Of a stretch of 64,000 bases of DNA, positions 16,558-25,491 are shown one piece after another. The stretch's first letter is position 1. Each line of letters opens with the position of its first letter. The stretch is from the NCBI RefSeq assembly GCF_000177195.2, contig NC_015953.1, positions 3,906,001 to 3,970,000 of the forward strand, given 5' to 3'. The notes beneath the pieces were generated by a model. It had not been told where the DNA came from, searched no databases, and saw only the letters and a program-made list of their open reading frames with translations. Source of the stretch: Streptomyces sp. SirexAA-E (lineage in GTDB: Bacteria; Actinomycetota; Actinomycetes; Streptomycetales; Streptomycetaceae). The translations under genes and the position numbers were made by a program.

Positions 16558-16842
16558 TCATGTCGTGCGGGGACTTTCGTCACCGGCGGGATCTCCGGCG
16601 GCCGTCCTGCCGGGCTCCGGCGCGTCCACCGCGGCCTCCTGCGGGCCTGCGGGCTTCCGGGGGGCGCTGTCGGACTCCCCGGCGGCGTACGGCGCCTGTG
16701 GGGGCGTCAGGGGCTCCATGGCCAGCCGGAGCAGCCGGTGGCAGATCGGGCAGTGGCGGGTGAGGTGGCGGTAGCCGGACGCGGCCGCCAGATGGGCGCG
16801 CAGCAGCGCGCGGGTCTCGTGCCGTGCCGTCGACGCGGCCAT
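16558..16842 (-). CDS. Small DUF6274-like protein with CxxC motif
   Basis: A 94-residue protein starting MAASTARHETRALLRAHLAA. Its core YRHLTRHCPICHRLLRLAME contains a CPIC motif plus nearby histidines, suggesting a zinc-binding helical hairpin. The C-terminal 45 residues are Pro/Ala-rich and disordered. The ATG at 16842 is chosen over the GTG at 16863 because GGAGG lies 8 nt before it. I recall this as a Streptomyces-restricted DUF family; the function is unknown. Confidence 0.75.
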   Translation of the reverse strand: MAASTARHETRALLRAHLAAASGYRHLTRHCPICHRLLRLAMEPLTPPQAPYAAGESDSAPRKPAGPQEAAVDAPEPGRTAAGDPAGDESPRTT

Positions 16843-16944
16843 GCGTGCGACCTCCGGGTCCACCGGCCGCCCCGCGCCGAGGGAAACAGGGGCGGCCTCC
16901 GTCCTACGGGAGTACCGGCGGCCGGCGGTGGCGTCAAGACGCGC

Positions 16945-16975
16945 GAAAGCCCGGATCCAGGGGATCCGGGCTTTC
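16945..16975 (-). terminator. Terminator downstream of tRNA-Asp
   Basis: A 14-bp perfect palindromic stem (gaaagcccggatcc / ggatccgggctttc, 3-nt centre) lies 9 bp beyond the tRNA 3' end. Confidence 0.85.
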
Positions 16976-16983
16976 GTCTACTG

Positions 16984-17058
16984 CGGTCCTGACGGGATTT
17001 GAACCCGCGGCCTCCACCTTGACAGGGTGGCGAGCACTCCAAACTGCTCCACAGGACC
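16984..17058 (-). tRNA. tRNA-Asp(GTC), copy 1
   Basis: A 75-nt cloverleaf on the minus strand. The acceptor stem is GGTCCTG/CAGGACC, the anticodon loop CTGTCAA carries GTC, and the T-arm contains GGTTCAAATCC. Its sequence is identical to the copy at 23545-23619. Confidence 0.95.
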
Positions 17059-17176
17059 AGGCTGTTCCGCTGCCTTCCTCGCGTCCGGCTGCGAAGACAG
17101 ACTGTACAGGAGGTCCCGGGGCCAGGTCGAACTCACCCACGGTGGTGGCCCGCTCACGCCTGCGCGGCGGTGCGGA

Positions 17177-20100
17177 TCACGGTGCCGCGGCGTCGATCGC
17201 CTTGACGATCCGCTTGTCGGAGACCGGCTGGGACGTGCCCAGCGCATGGGCGAAGTAGCTCACCCGCAGCTCCTCGATCATCCAGCGGATGTCCAGCACC
17301 TCCTGCGGTACGGGCCTCCCCTGCGGCAGCTGCTCCAGCAGCCAGGCGTACTCGTCCTGCATCTCGTGGACCTTCTCCATGCGCGTGGTGTCGCGCTGGA
17401 CGTTCGTCGGCATCTGCTGGAGCCGGCGGTCCTCGGCGACCAGGTAGCGCATCAGGTCGGGCAGCCTGCGCAGTCCGGTCGCGGTGACGAACCCGGGCGG
17501 GACGAGACGGGCCAGGTGCTCCCGTACGTCCGTGACGTTGTTGATCAGGACCAGACTGCCGGTGCTCTTCAGCCGGCGCTCGCAGGCCTGCCAGGCCGCC
17601 AGGATCTGCTGCACCTGGCCGATCGTGCGGACGGTCAGGTCCACCAGGTCGGCGCGGACCTTCTCGTACAGCGTCCGGAACGCCGCCTCGTCCCAGGCCG
17701 GGCCGCCGTGGGCCGCGATCAGCCGGTCCGCCGCCGCCGTCGCGCAGTCGTCGAACAGCGCCTGGACGGAGCCGTGCGGATTGCGGGACAGCGCGAGCTT
17801 CTGCTGGTTGGAGAGCGTGTCCGAGGCGAACTTCGACGGGTTCACCGGGATGTTGAGCATGATCAGCTTCCGGGTGCCCCGCCACATCGCCTGCTGCTGC
17901 TCGGCCTCCGTGTCGAAGAGCCGTACGGCCACGGTCTCGCCCTGGTCGACGAGGGCCGGGTAGGCCTTGACCGGCTGGCCGGCCCGGCGGGTCTCGAAGA
18001 CGCGGCCCAGGGTGCCGATCGTCCAGTCCGTGAGCCCCGAGCGCTCGACGGACTCGCCCGACGGTCCCGCGGTCGCCGCCGCGGCCTTGGAGAGCGCCTG
18101 ACGGGCCTTGGGGCGCAACGAGAGCTTCAACGCCTCCAGGTCCTTGTCCTCGGCCACCTTGCGGCGCCGCTCGTCCACGATCCGGAAGGTGATCTTGAGG
18201 TGGTCCGGGACGCGGGACAGGTCGAAGTCGTCCGCCGTCACCGGCACGCCGACCATCCGCTGGAGCTCACGGGCGAGCGTGAGCGGCAGGGGCTCCTGCA
18301 ACGGCACCGCGCGGTCGAGGAACTTCGTCGCGTAGTTCGGGGCCGGGACGTAGTGCCGGCGGATCGGCTTGGGCAGCGAGCGGATCAGTTCGGTGACCAC
18401 CTCCTCGCGCAGGCCGGGGATCTGCCAGTCGAAGCCTTCCGGGGTGACCTGGTTGAGCACCTGGAGCGGGATGTGGACGGTCACGCCGTCCGCGTCCGCG
18501 CCCGGCTCGAACTGGTAGGTCACCCGGAACTTGAGCTTCCCCTGCCGCCAGGAGTCGGGGTAGTCGTCCTTGGTGACGGCCGAGGCCTTCTCGTTGATGA
18601 GCATGGACCGCTCGAAGTCGAGCGCGTCCGGCTCCTCGCGGCGCTTGTGCTTCCACCAGGAGTCGAAGTGCGCCCCGGAGACGATGTGTTCCGGGATCCG
18701 CCTGTCGTAGAAGTCGAAGAGCGTCTCGTCGTCCACGAGGATGTCGCGGCGCCGGGCGCGGTGCTCCAACTCCTCGACCTCGCCGAGCAGTTTGCGATTG
18801 TCATGGAAGAACTGATGATGGGTGCGCCAGTCGCCCTCGACCAGGGCGTTGCGGATGAACAGGTCGCGGGACGCCTCCTGGTCGATCCGGCCGAAATTGA
18901 TCTTGCGCTGGGCGACGATCGGTACCCCGTAGAGCGTGACCCGCTCGTACGCCATGACCGCTGCCTGGTCCTTCTCCCAGTGCGGCTCGCTGTACGTGCG
19001 CTTCAGCAGGTGCTGGGCGAGCGGCTCGATCCACTCCGGCTCGACCTTCGCATTGACCCGTGCCCAGAGCCGCGAGGTCTCGACCAGCTCGGCCGACATC
19101 ACGAAGCGCGGCTGCTTCTTGAACAGCGCCGATCCGGGGAAGAGCGCGAACTTGGCGTTGCGGGCCCCCAGGTATTCGTTCTTCTCGGTGTCCTTCAGCC
19201 CGATGTGCGACAGCAGACCGGCCAGCAGCGAGGTGTGCACCGACTGCTCCGGCGCGTCCTCGTCGTTCAGCTGGATGCCCATCTGCCTGGCCACCGAGCG
19301 CAGCTGCGCGTAGATGTCCTGCCACTCGCGGATGCGCAGGAAGTTGAGGTACTCCTGCTTGCACATCCGGCGGAAGCTGGAGGATCCGCGCTCCTTCTGC
19401 TGCTCCCGGACGTAACGCCACAGGTTCAGGTACGCCAGGAAGTCCGACGTCTCGTCCTTGAAGCGGGCGTGGTGCTGGTCGGCCTGGGTCTGCTTCTCCG
19501 CGGGGCGCTCGCGCGGGTCCTGGATGGAGAGCGCGGCGGCGATCACCATGACCTCGCGGACGCAGCCGTTGCGGTCGGCCTCCACCACCATGCGGGCCAG
19601 GCGCGGGTCCACGGGCAGCTGGGAGAGCTTGCGGCCCAGCGGGGTGAGGCGCTTCCTGGGGTCCTTCTCCTGCGGGTCCAGCGCGCCGAGCTCCTGGAGC
19701 AGCTGGACGCCGTCGCGGATGTTGCGGTGGTCCGGCGGGTCGATGAAGGGGAACTTCTCGATGTCACCGAGGCCGGCCGCGGTCATCTGGAGGATGACGG
19801 AGGCGAGGTTCGTCCGCAGGATCTCGGGGTCGGTGAACTCCGGACGCGTGAGGAAGTCGTCCTCGGAGTACAGCCGGATACAGATGCCGTCCGACGTACG
19901 GCCGCAACGGCCCTTGCGCTGGTTGGCGCTGGCCTGCGACACCGGCTCGATCGGCAGCCGCTGGACCTTGGTGCGGTGGCTGTAGCGGGAGATGCGCGCG
20001 GTGCCCGGGTCGATGACGTACTTGATGCCCGGGACGGTCAGCGAGGTCTCCGCGACGTTCGTCGCCAGAACGATCCTGCGGCCCGTGTGGCGCTGGAAGA

Positions 20101-21097
20101 CCCGGTGCTGCTCGGCGTGCGAGAGGCGCGCGTAGAGGGGGAGCACCTCGGTGTTGCGCAGGTTCCGCTTGTTCAGCGCGTCCGCCGTGTCGCGGATCTC
20201 CCGCTCGCCGGAGAGGAAGACCAGGACGTCGCCCGGGGCCTCGTGGCCCAGCTCGTCGACGGCGTCGCAGATCGCGGTGATCTGGTCGCGGTCGGCGTCG
20301 CTGCTGTCCTCCTCCAGGAGCGGCCGGTAGCGCACCTCGACCGGGTACGTACGCCCGCTGACCTCGACGATCGGGGCCTCGCCGAAGTGCTTGGCGAAGC
20401 GTTCCGGGTCGATGGTCGCGGAGGTGACGACGACCTTCAGATCGGGGCGCTCGGGCAGCAGCCGGGCGAGATAGCCCAGCAGGAAGTCGATGTTCAGCGA
20501 CCGCTCGTGGGCCTCGTCGATGATGATCGTGTCGTACGCGAGCAGTTCGCGGTCCGTCTGGATCTCGGCCAGGAGGATGCCGTCCGTCATCAGCTTCACG
20601 AACGTCGCGTCCGGGTTCACCTGGTCGGTGAAGCGCACCTTCCAGCCGACGGCCTCGCCGAGCGGGGTCTTCAGCTCGTCCGCGACCCGCTCGGCCACCG
20701 TGCGGGCCGCGATCCGGCGGGGCTGGGTGTGCCCGATCATGCCCCGGACCCCGCGCCCGAGCTCCATGCAGATCTTGGGGATCTGCGTGGTCTTGCCCGA
20801 GCCTGTCTCCCCGGCGACGATCACGACCTGGTGGTCGCGTATCGCCTCCAGGATCTCGTCCTTCTTCTGACTGACCGGGAGCTGTTCCGGGTACGACAGA
20901 GCGGGCATCCGCGCGGCGCGCCCCGCGAGCCGCTCGGCCGCCTTCCCGGCCTCGGCGGAGATCTCGTCCAGCACGGACTGGCGGGCCTCGGGCTTGCGGA
21001 TGCGGCGGGCACCCTCGAGACGCCGGCCGAGCCGGTGCGCGTCGCGGAGCGAGAGCTGCCCGAGCTGGGACTGGAGGTCGGCAAAGGAAGTAGACAT
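17177..21097 (-). CDS. hrpA: ATP-dependent RNA helicase HrpA (DEAH-box)
   Basis: A 1306-residue DEAH/RHA helicase of the long bacterial HrpA type. Motif I is GETGSGKTT (96-104) and motif II IIIDEAHERS (191-200). Further on come SATIDPERFA, motif V-type TNVAETSLTVPGIKYV, motif VI QASANQRKGRCGRTSDG, then the HA2/OB-fold and the long bacterial C-terminal domain (DUF3418-like). HrpA resolves stalled or collided ribosomes and processes mRNA. The gene ends 118 bp before tRNA-Asp. The start at the ATG at 21097 gives the expected N-terminus. Confidence 0.93.
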   Translation of the reverse strand: MSTSFADLQSQLGQLSLRDAHRLGRRLEGARRIRKPEARQSVLDEISAEAGKAAERLAGRAARMPALSYPEQLPVSQKKDEILEAIRDHQVVIVAGETGSGKTTQIPKICMELGRGVRGMIGHTQPRRIAARTVAERVADELKTPLGEAVGWKVRFTDQVNPDATFVKLMTDGILLAEIQTDRELLAYDTIIIDEAHERSLNIDFLLGYLARLLPERPDLKVVVTSATIDPERFAKHFGEAPIVEVSGRTYPVEVRYRPLLEEDSSDADRDQITAICDAVDELGHEAPGDVLVFLSGEREIRDTADALNKRNLRNTEVLPLYARLSHAEQHRVFQRHTGRRIVLATNVAETSLTVPGIKYVIDPGTARISRYSHRTKVQRLPIEPVSQASANQRKGRCGRTSDGICIRLYSEDDFLTRPEFTDPEILRTNLASVILQMTAAGLGDIEKFPFIDPPDHRNIRDGVQLLQELGALDPQEKDPRKRLTPLGRKLSQLPVDPRLARMVVEADRNGCVREVMVIAAALSIQDPRERPAEKQTQADQHHARFKDETSDFLAYLNLWRYVREQQKERGSSSFRRMCKQEYLNFLRIREWQDIYAQLRSVARQMGIQLNDEDAPEQSVHTSLLAGLLSHIGLKDTEKNEYLGARNAKFALFPGSALFKKQPRFVMSAELVETSRLWARVNAKVEPEWIEPLAQHLLKRTYSEPHWEKDQAAVMAYERVTLYGVPIVAQRKINFGRIDQEASRDLFIRNALVEGDWRTHHQFFHDNRKLLGEVEELEHRARRRDILVDDETLFDFYDRRIPEHIVSGAHFDSWWKHKRREEPDALDFERSMLINEKASAVTKDDYPDSWRQGKLKFRVTYQFEPGADADGVTVHIPLQVLNQVTPEGFDWQIPGLREEVVTELIRSLPKPIRRHYVPAPNYATKFLDRAVPLQEPLPLTLARELQRMVGVPVTADDFDLSRVPDHLKITFRIVDERRRKVAEDKDLEALKLSLRPKARQALSKAAAATAGPSGESVERSGLTDWTIGTLGRVFETRRAGQPVKAYPALVDQGETVAVRLFDTEAEQQQAMWRGTRKLIMLNIPVNPSKFASDTLSNQQKLALSRNPHGSVQALFDDCATAAADRLIAAHGGPAWDEAAFRTLYEKVRADLVDLTVRTIGQVQQILAAWQACERRLKSTGSLVLINNVTDVREHLARLVPPGFVTATGLRRLPDLMRYLVAEDRRLQQMPTNVQRDTTRMEKVHEMQDEYAWLLEQLPQGRPVPQEVLDIRWMIEELRVSYFAHALGTSQPVSDKRIVKAIDAAAP

Positions 21098-21171
21098 ACG
21101 GATCCCAGGATCTCACCCGGGCGCGAGGAGTGGCGAACGCATTTCGCGCGGATTCCGTCACCTGGCCGTCC

Positions 21172-21239
21172 CACGGCCTGTCGCCCGCCCTTTCCACGGC
21201 CCGTCGCCCGCCCTTTCCACGGCCCGTCGCCCGGCTTTC
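21172..21239. repeat. 23-bp tandem repeat upstream of hrpA
   Basis: Three consecutive copies of a 23/23/22-bp unit beginning cacggcc(c/t)gtcgcccg lie between the divergent hrpA and the secreted-protein gene, 75-142 bp upstream of the hrpA ATG. Confidence 0.85.
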
Positions 21240-21381
21240 CCGTGACCGCCGCCCGGCCCTTTCCCTGGTCCGCGCCGGGTGGGGCGAGCCGCCGGGCCGT
21301 GACCGCGCGGGCACGAGGGATCACAGCACGTACCATTTCGGGCAGCTGATCACCCGTTCGTTTCCGTGGAAGGCGGCCTCC

Positions 21382-21738
21382 GTGTCCCGTACGCAGTGGT
21401 ACTGCCTGGCGGCGGTGCTCGCGGTCGTACTGGGGCTGTTCGGCACGCCCGCCGTGGCGGCGGGTCCGCATCAGGCGACGGTCGCCGCCGCCGCGGCCGA
21501 CGAGAACACCGCGGCCCCGGACGTACCCGGCTGCGACCCGGACCGGAACCACCCCGGCGCCGGCCCCGCCCTGCCGGCCCGGAACCGCGTCCCGCACGAC
21601 CCCGCGCCCGGACACACCGCGCCCGGGCCGGCCCCCGCCCTCGGGCGGGCGCCCCTCCCGGCCGCCGCCCGCATCGCCGTACACGCGGCCAGGCCCGCCG
21701 CGCCCACCCCCGTCGAGCTCTCCGTGCTGAGGGTGTAG
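21382..21738 (+). CDS. Small secreted protein, unknown function
   Basis: A 118-residue protein with a signal peptide (WYCLAAVLAVVLGLFGTPAVA, cleavage near AVA-A at about residue 27). The mature part is Ala/Pro-rich and disordered, containing a PGCDPDRNHPGAGPALPARN segment. The GTG at 21382 has GGAAGG upstream; the frame continues further upstream through the repeats without similarity. It precedes a DsbA-like/CcdA-like pair by 61 bp and may share their operon and an extracytoplasmic role. Confidence 0.7.
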   Translation: MSRTQWYCLAAVLAVVLGLFGTPAVAAGPHQATVAAAAADENTAAPDVPGCDPDRNHPGAGPALPARNRVPHDPAPGHTAPGPAPALGRAPLPAAARIAVHAARPAAPTPVELSVLRV

Positions 21739-21799
21739 GCGGACCCGCCTCCCCCGCTCCCTTCCCCCTCCCGGAACCCGCACCAGCACGGAGTGCCGC

Positions 21800-22567
21800 A
21801 TGCCCACGCCCACCGCCCGCCCGAAGTCCCGCAAGCCGCTCGTCTTCGGTACCGTCGTCGTCCTCGCCGCCGGCCTGCTCGGCTTCGTCTCCTACCGGGC
21901 CACCGCCCCGGACACTCCCTCCTCCGACACCTCGGCGGTCGGCACGGCCGCCGAGGAGGACGCCGGTATCCACCCCGAACTCGCGGAGCTCGCCCGCCGC
22001 GACGCCGCAGACAAGCTGGCCCAGGGCCGCACCGACGCCCCCGTCGTCCTCATCGAGTACGCCGACTTCAAGTGCGGCTACTGCGGCAAGTTCGCCCGCG
22101 ACACCGAACCCGAACTGGTCGAGAAGTACGTCCAGGACGGCACCCTGCGCATCGAGTGGCGCAACTTCCCGATCTTCGGCAAGGAGTCCGAGGCCGCCGC
22201 CCGCGCCTCCTGGGCGGCCGGACAGCAGGGCCGCTTCTGGGAGTTCCACCGGGCCGCGTACGCCGACGGCGCCAAGGAGAAGGGGTTCGGCGAGGACCGG
22301 CTGCGGGCCCTCGCCCACGAGGCGGGAATCGAGGACCTCGACCGCTTCGCCCGCGACACCGAGAGCACGGCCGCGACCGACGCGGTCGCCCGCGACCAGG
22401 AACAGGCCTACGGGATCGGCGCCACCTCCACCCCGTCCTTCCTCATCAACGGCCGCCCCGTCGCGGGCGCCCAGCCGCTGTCCGTCTTCACCCGTGCCAT
22501 CGAGGCCGCGGCGGCCGACGCGGCGCCCGTGGGCAACGCCGGCGAGGACGCCGAGGGGACGCGGTGA
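21800..22567 (+). CDS. Membrane-anchored DsbA-like thiol oxidoreductase
   Basis: A 255-residue protein. An N-terminal membrane anchor (PLVFGTVVVLAAGLLGFVSY) is followed by a thioredoxin/DsbA fold: APVVLIEYADFKCGYCGKFA with catalytic CGYC, TLRIEWRNFPIFGKESEAAA, and the cis-Pro loop GATSTPSFLINGRPV. It probably forms or shuffles disulfides in exported proteins. GGAG lies 7 nt upstream of the ATG. The stop overlaps the CcdA-like gene by 4 bp (GTGA), indicating a functional redox pair. Confidence 0.92.
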   Translation: MPTPTARPKSRKPLVFGTVVVLAAGLLGFVSYRATAPDTPSSDTSAVGTAAEEDAGIHPELAELARRDAADKLAQGRTDAPVVLIEYADFKCGYCGKFARDTEPELVEKYVQDGTLRIEWRNFPIFGKESEAAARASWAAGQQGRFWEFHRAAYADGAKEKGFGEDRLRALAHEAGIEDLDRFARDTESTAATDAVARDQEQAYGIGATSTPSFLINGRPVAGAQPLSVFTRAIEAAAADAAPVGNAGEDAEGTR

Positions 22568-23409
22568 CATCCGGCATCGGCTACTTCGCGGCCCTGCTCG
22601 GCGGGCTGCTCGCCCTGGTCAGCCCGTGCAGCGCCCTGCTGCTCCCGGCCTTCTTCGCGTACTCGCTGGACACCACGTCCCGGCTGCTGGCCAGGACCGG
22701 CATCTTCTACGCCGGTCTCGCCACCACCCTCGTGCCGCTCGGCGCCGCCGGCTCGTTGGCCGGACGTTTCTTCTACGGGCACCGGGACGCCCTGGTTCTC
22801 GGCGCGGGATGGCTGATCATCGGGCTCGGCCTCGCCCAGATCGTGGGCCTGGGCTTCGCCTCCCGCCGGATCGCCGAGCTCAGCGGGCGGATCCGCCCCA
22901 CGACCGCGCTCTCCGTCTACGCCCTGGGCGCGGTCTACGGGCTCGCCGGCTTCTGCGCGGGCCCGATCCTCGGCAGCGTCCTGACCGTCGCCGCGGTCAG
23001 CGGCAGCCCGGTCTACGGCGGGCTGCTGCTCGCCGTCTACGCCTTGGGCATGGCCGTCCCGCTGTTCGTGCTCGCCCTGCTCTGGGAGCGTTTCGACCTG
23101 GGCCGCCGGAGCTGGCTGCGCGGGCGGACCCTGCGGCTGGGCCGGGTCCGGCTGCACAGCACAAGCATGCTGTCCGGTCTGTTCTTCATCGCCCTCGGCA
23201 CGCTCTTCCTGGTGTACGACGGCACCACCGCGCTGCCCGGACTGCTCGACGTGGACGACTCGTTCGCCGTGGAGCGATGGGCCCAGCGCCTCGGCGAGCG
23301 GGTGCCGGACGCGGTGGCCCTGGGTGCGGTGGCGGCGGTGGCGCTGCTGGTCGTCGGGGTGCAGACCTGGCGGCGGCGCGGAGCGCGGAAGGAAGAAGAG
23401 GCGGCCTGA
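22564..23409 (+). CDS. CcdA/DsbD-type membrane thiol-electron transporter
   Basis: A 281-residue integral membrane protein with 6-7 predicted helices. The two membrane cysteines of the family are in LVSPCSALLLPAF and GLAGFCAGPILGS. CcdA proteins carry electrons from cytoplasmic thioredoxin to extracytoplasmic thiol proteins. It is translationally coupled to the DsbA-like gene upstream, and a terminator follows 7 bp after the stop. Its length is larger than minimal CcdA because of a C-terminal extension of about 60 residues with a last membrane helix. Confidence 0.9.
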   Translation: MTSGIGYFAALLGGLLALVSPCSALLLPAFFAYSLDTTSRLLARTGIFYAGLATTLVPLGAAGSLAGRFFYGHRDALVLGAGWLIIGLGLAQIVGLGFASRRIAELSGRIRPTTALSVYALGAVYGLAGFCAGPILGSVLTVAAVSGSPVYGGLLLAVYALGMAVPLFVLALLWERFDLGRRSWLRGRTLRLGRVRLHSTSMLSGLFFIALGTLFLVYDGTTALPGLLDVDDSFAVERWAQRLGERVPDAVALGAVAAVALLVVGVQTWRRRGARKEEEAA

Positions 23410-23415
23410 CACGAC

Positions 23416-23444
23416 GAAGGCCCCGTCCACCGGACGGGGCCTTC
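23416..23444. terminator. Bidirectional terminator between ccdA-like gene and tRNA cluster
   Basis: A 13-bp perfect stem (gaaggccccgtcc / ggacggggccttc, loop acc). It can end both the plus-strand redox operon and the minus-strand tRNA transcript. Confidence 0.88.
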
Positions 23445-23450
23445 GGGAGG

Positions 23451-23524
23451 TGGCTGGGGCCGGGATCGAACCGGCGACCTATCGCTTTTCAGGCGATCGC
23501 TCGTACCAACTGAGCTACCCAGCC
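23451..23524 (-). tRNA. tRNA-Phe(GAA)
   Basis: A 74-nt cloverleaf. The acceptor stem is GGCTGGG/CCCAGCC and the anticodon loop CTGAAAA carries GAA. It is the last gene of the Glu-Asp-Phe cluster on the minus strand. Confidence 0.95.
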
Positions 23525-23544
23525 ACGCAGCGCAAGCGCCGCAG

Positions 23545-23619
23545 CGGTCCTGACGGGATTTGAACCCGCGGCCTCCACCTTGACAGGGTGGCGAGCACTC
23601 CAAACTGCTCCACAGGACC
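23545..23619 (-). tRNA. tRNA-Asp(GTC), copy 2
   Basis: A 75-nt cloverleaf identical to the copy at 16984-17058. It is the middle gene of the Glu-Asp-Phe cluster. Confidence 0.95.
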
Positions 23620-23658
23620 TAGCTAATGTGCGAGACAAGTCTCGCACACGGTAAAGCG

Positions 23659-23731
23659 TGCCCCCAACGGGATTCGAACCCGTGCTACCGCCTTGAAAGG
23701 GCGGCGTCCTGGGCCACTAGACGATGAGGGC
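23659..23731 (-). tRNA. tRNA-Glu(TTC)
   Basis: A 73-nt cloverleaf. The acceptor stem is GCCCTCA/TGGGGGC with one T-G pair, and the anticodon loop CTTTCAA carries TTC. It is the first gene of the minus-strand tRNA cluster. Confidence 0.95.
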
Positions 23732-23811
23732 TAAGGGCCCACCTGCGCGCCGTCCGGCGCGTCGGGGACGTGAGAAGCATATGGGATGCGGGGAGCTATC
23801 GCCAAAACGGT

Positions 23812-25371
23812 TTACGGGGAGGGCGTGGGGGCGCTCGGGGAGGGCGTGGATTTCGACAGGTTCTCCTCCGGGAGATGGCGGCTGACCTCGGCCGTCGTCA
23901 GCCCGAGACCGCCCAGGGTGATCTCGTCCCAGGCCTGCAGGTGCCGGGTGGAACGGTCCATGTAGAGCACCGAGGCGCGGACCTTCTCGGGCTTCTCGTT
24001 CTGCACGGCGCGCAGTCCGCCGCCGCCCGTGGAGCCCTCGACCTTCAACCGGGTGCCCTGCGGCAGCAGTTCGTTGACGCGGTGGTGGACGTGGCCGGCC
24101 AGCACCAGCGGAACCGATCCGTCGGTCTCCCGGGCCGCGGTCGGGTCGTGGGTCACCGCGATGTCCACCGGTGTGCCCGCCCGCTGCTGCGCGCGCAGGG
24201 CCTCGGCCAACTGCCCGCCGGCGCGCCGTTCGGCCTCCTCGCCGCCCCGGGGGCGTACCCGGTCCGGGGTGAACTGCGGGTCGCCGGTGCCGGCCACCCG
24301 CAGCCCCGCGATGTCCACCGTGGAGCCCTCGTCGAGCACGTGCACGTTCCGGAGCTTCTTCAGATAGTCCTGGGTGGCCTCGGAGTCGTGGTTGCCCCGC
24401 ACCCACACATAGGGGGCCCCGAGGTCGCGGGCCGGGTCCAGGAAGCCGTTCTCGGCGGGCGTGCCGTGGTCCATGGTGTCCCCCGAGTCGATGATCACGT
24501 CGATCTCGTACTGCTCCACGAGGGACTGCACGATGTGCCAGGCGGCCGGGTTGAGGTGGATGTCGGACACGTGCAGGACCCGGATGGTCGCCGGGTCGGG
24601 CTGGTAGACGGGGAGGGTGGAGGTGGCGTCGTACAGCTTGGTCACGTTGGTGACGAGGCGGGCCAGCTCCTGCTGGTAGACGTCGAAGTCCGTGACGATC
24701 GAGCGGGCGTCACCGACGACCGACGGGGCGCTGGAGAGCAGCCCGGAGAACTTGGGCTCCAGGACCGACTTCGGGTTCCAGGTCGCGTACGCGCTGACCC
24801 CGGACGCCGCCAGCAGCGCCAGGGCAAGCCCGCCGGCGGCGAGGGCGCGGCGCGGGCGGCGGTAGACGGCGAGGCCGAGCGCGGTGGCGCCGGTGACGAC
24901 CGCCACGCAGGAGCGGACGGCCAGGTCGCGGGTCCCGGCGGCGACGTCGTCGGTGACCTCGTCCTGGAGCCCGGAGAGGCGTTCGGGGTGCTTGACCAGG
25001 GCCTGGGAGCGTTCCGGGTCCAGCTGGTCGACGTCGACGTCGAGGCGGACCGGGGCGTGGTGGGAGTCCAGGTGCAGGGCGCCGAGCGGGGACACGTTGA
25101 TCTTGGTGCCACCGGTCGCCGAGGGCCGCAGGGTCATGGTGGTGTCCATGGGTCCCACCGGCGTACGCACACTTCCGACGGCCAGCAGCCCGAGCCAGGC
25201 CCCCAGCACCACGACCGCCAGCAGACCGAGCGCGCGCACCCAGGGGCGCGGGGCGGCGGTGAGCGAGGCCACGGGGGTGCGGGGGCGGCGGCGAGGACGG
25301 AGACGGGCGACTGCGGCACGGAACGGAGGGCGGACCATTGGGCCCGTATGCCCCACCCGGCGGACGAACAT
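23812..25371 (-). CDS. Membrane-anchored metallophosphoesterase
   Basis: A 519-residue protein. The N-terminal half has hydrophobic segments at about 46-66, 160-175 and 180-196. The C-terminal half is a calcineurin-like phosphoesterase with the full set of metal ligands: VLHVSDIHLNP, DSGDTMDHG, VWVRGNHDSEA, IAVTHDP and LAGHVHHRV. The orientation suggests an extracytoplasmic catalytic domain. The substrate is unknown. It lies upstream of the tRNA cluster on the same strand and is divergent from the small zincin gene. Confidence 0.9.
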   Translation of the reverse strand: MFVRRVGHTGPMVRPPFRAAVARLRPRRRPRTPVASLTAAPRPWVRALGLLAVVVLGAWLGLLAVGSVRTPVGPMDTTMTLRPSATGGTKINVSPLGALHLDSHHAPVRLDVDVDQLDPERSQALVKHPERLSGLQDEVTDDVAAGTRDLAVRSCVAVVTGATALGLAVYRRPRRALAAGGLALALLAASGVSAYATWNPKSVLEPKFSGLLSSAPSVVGDARSIVTDFDVYQQELARLVTNVTKLYDATSTLPVYQPDPATIRVLHVSDIHLNPAAWHIVQSLVEQYEIDVIIDSGDTMDHGTPAENGFLDPARDLGAPYVWVRGNHDSEATQDYLKKLRNVHVLDEGSTVDIAGLRVAGTGDPQFTPDRVRPRGGEEAERRAGGQLAEALRAQQRAGTPVDIAVTHDPTAARETDGSVPLVLAGHVHHRVNELLPQGTRLKVEGSTGGGGLRAVQNEKPEKVRASVLYMDRSTRHLQAWDEITLGGLGLTTAEVSRHLPEENLSKSTPSPSAPTPSP

Positions 25372-25491
25372 GCGGGGACCCGGGAGCGGGTGTGGGCCGG
25401 GCGGGTGAGCGTCCGGCGGGGCGGCGGAACCGGTGGGCGCGGTGGGTCGGGGGCCTGCCCCTTCCGGGCGGGTGTACGGGACAATGGCCCG

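Noticed and set aside
15663..16583. Minus-strand open frames of about 300 codons over bldC
   Set aside because: They overlap bldC and its terminator, carry no family signature and no ribosome binding site.
17027..21349. 1440-codon open frame antisense to hrpA
   Set aside because: High-GC shadow frame. The hrpA frame has all helicase motifs and a proper start; the antisense translation is compositionally biased with no domains.
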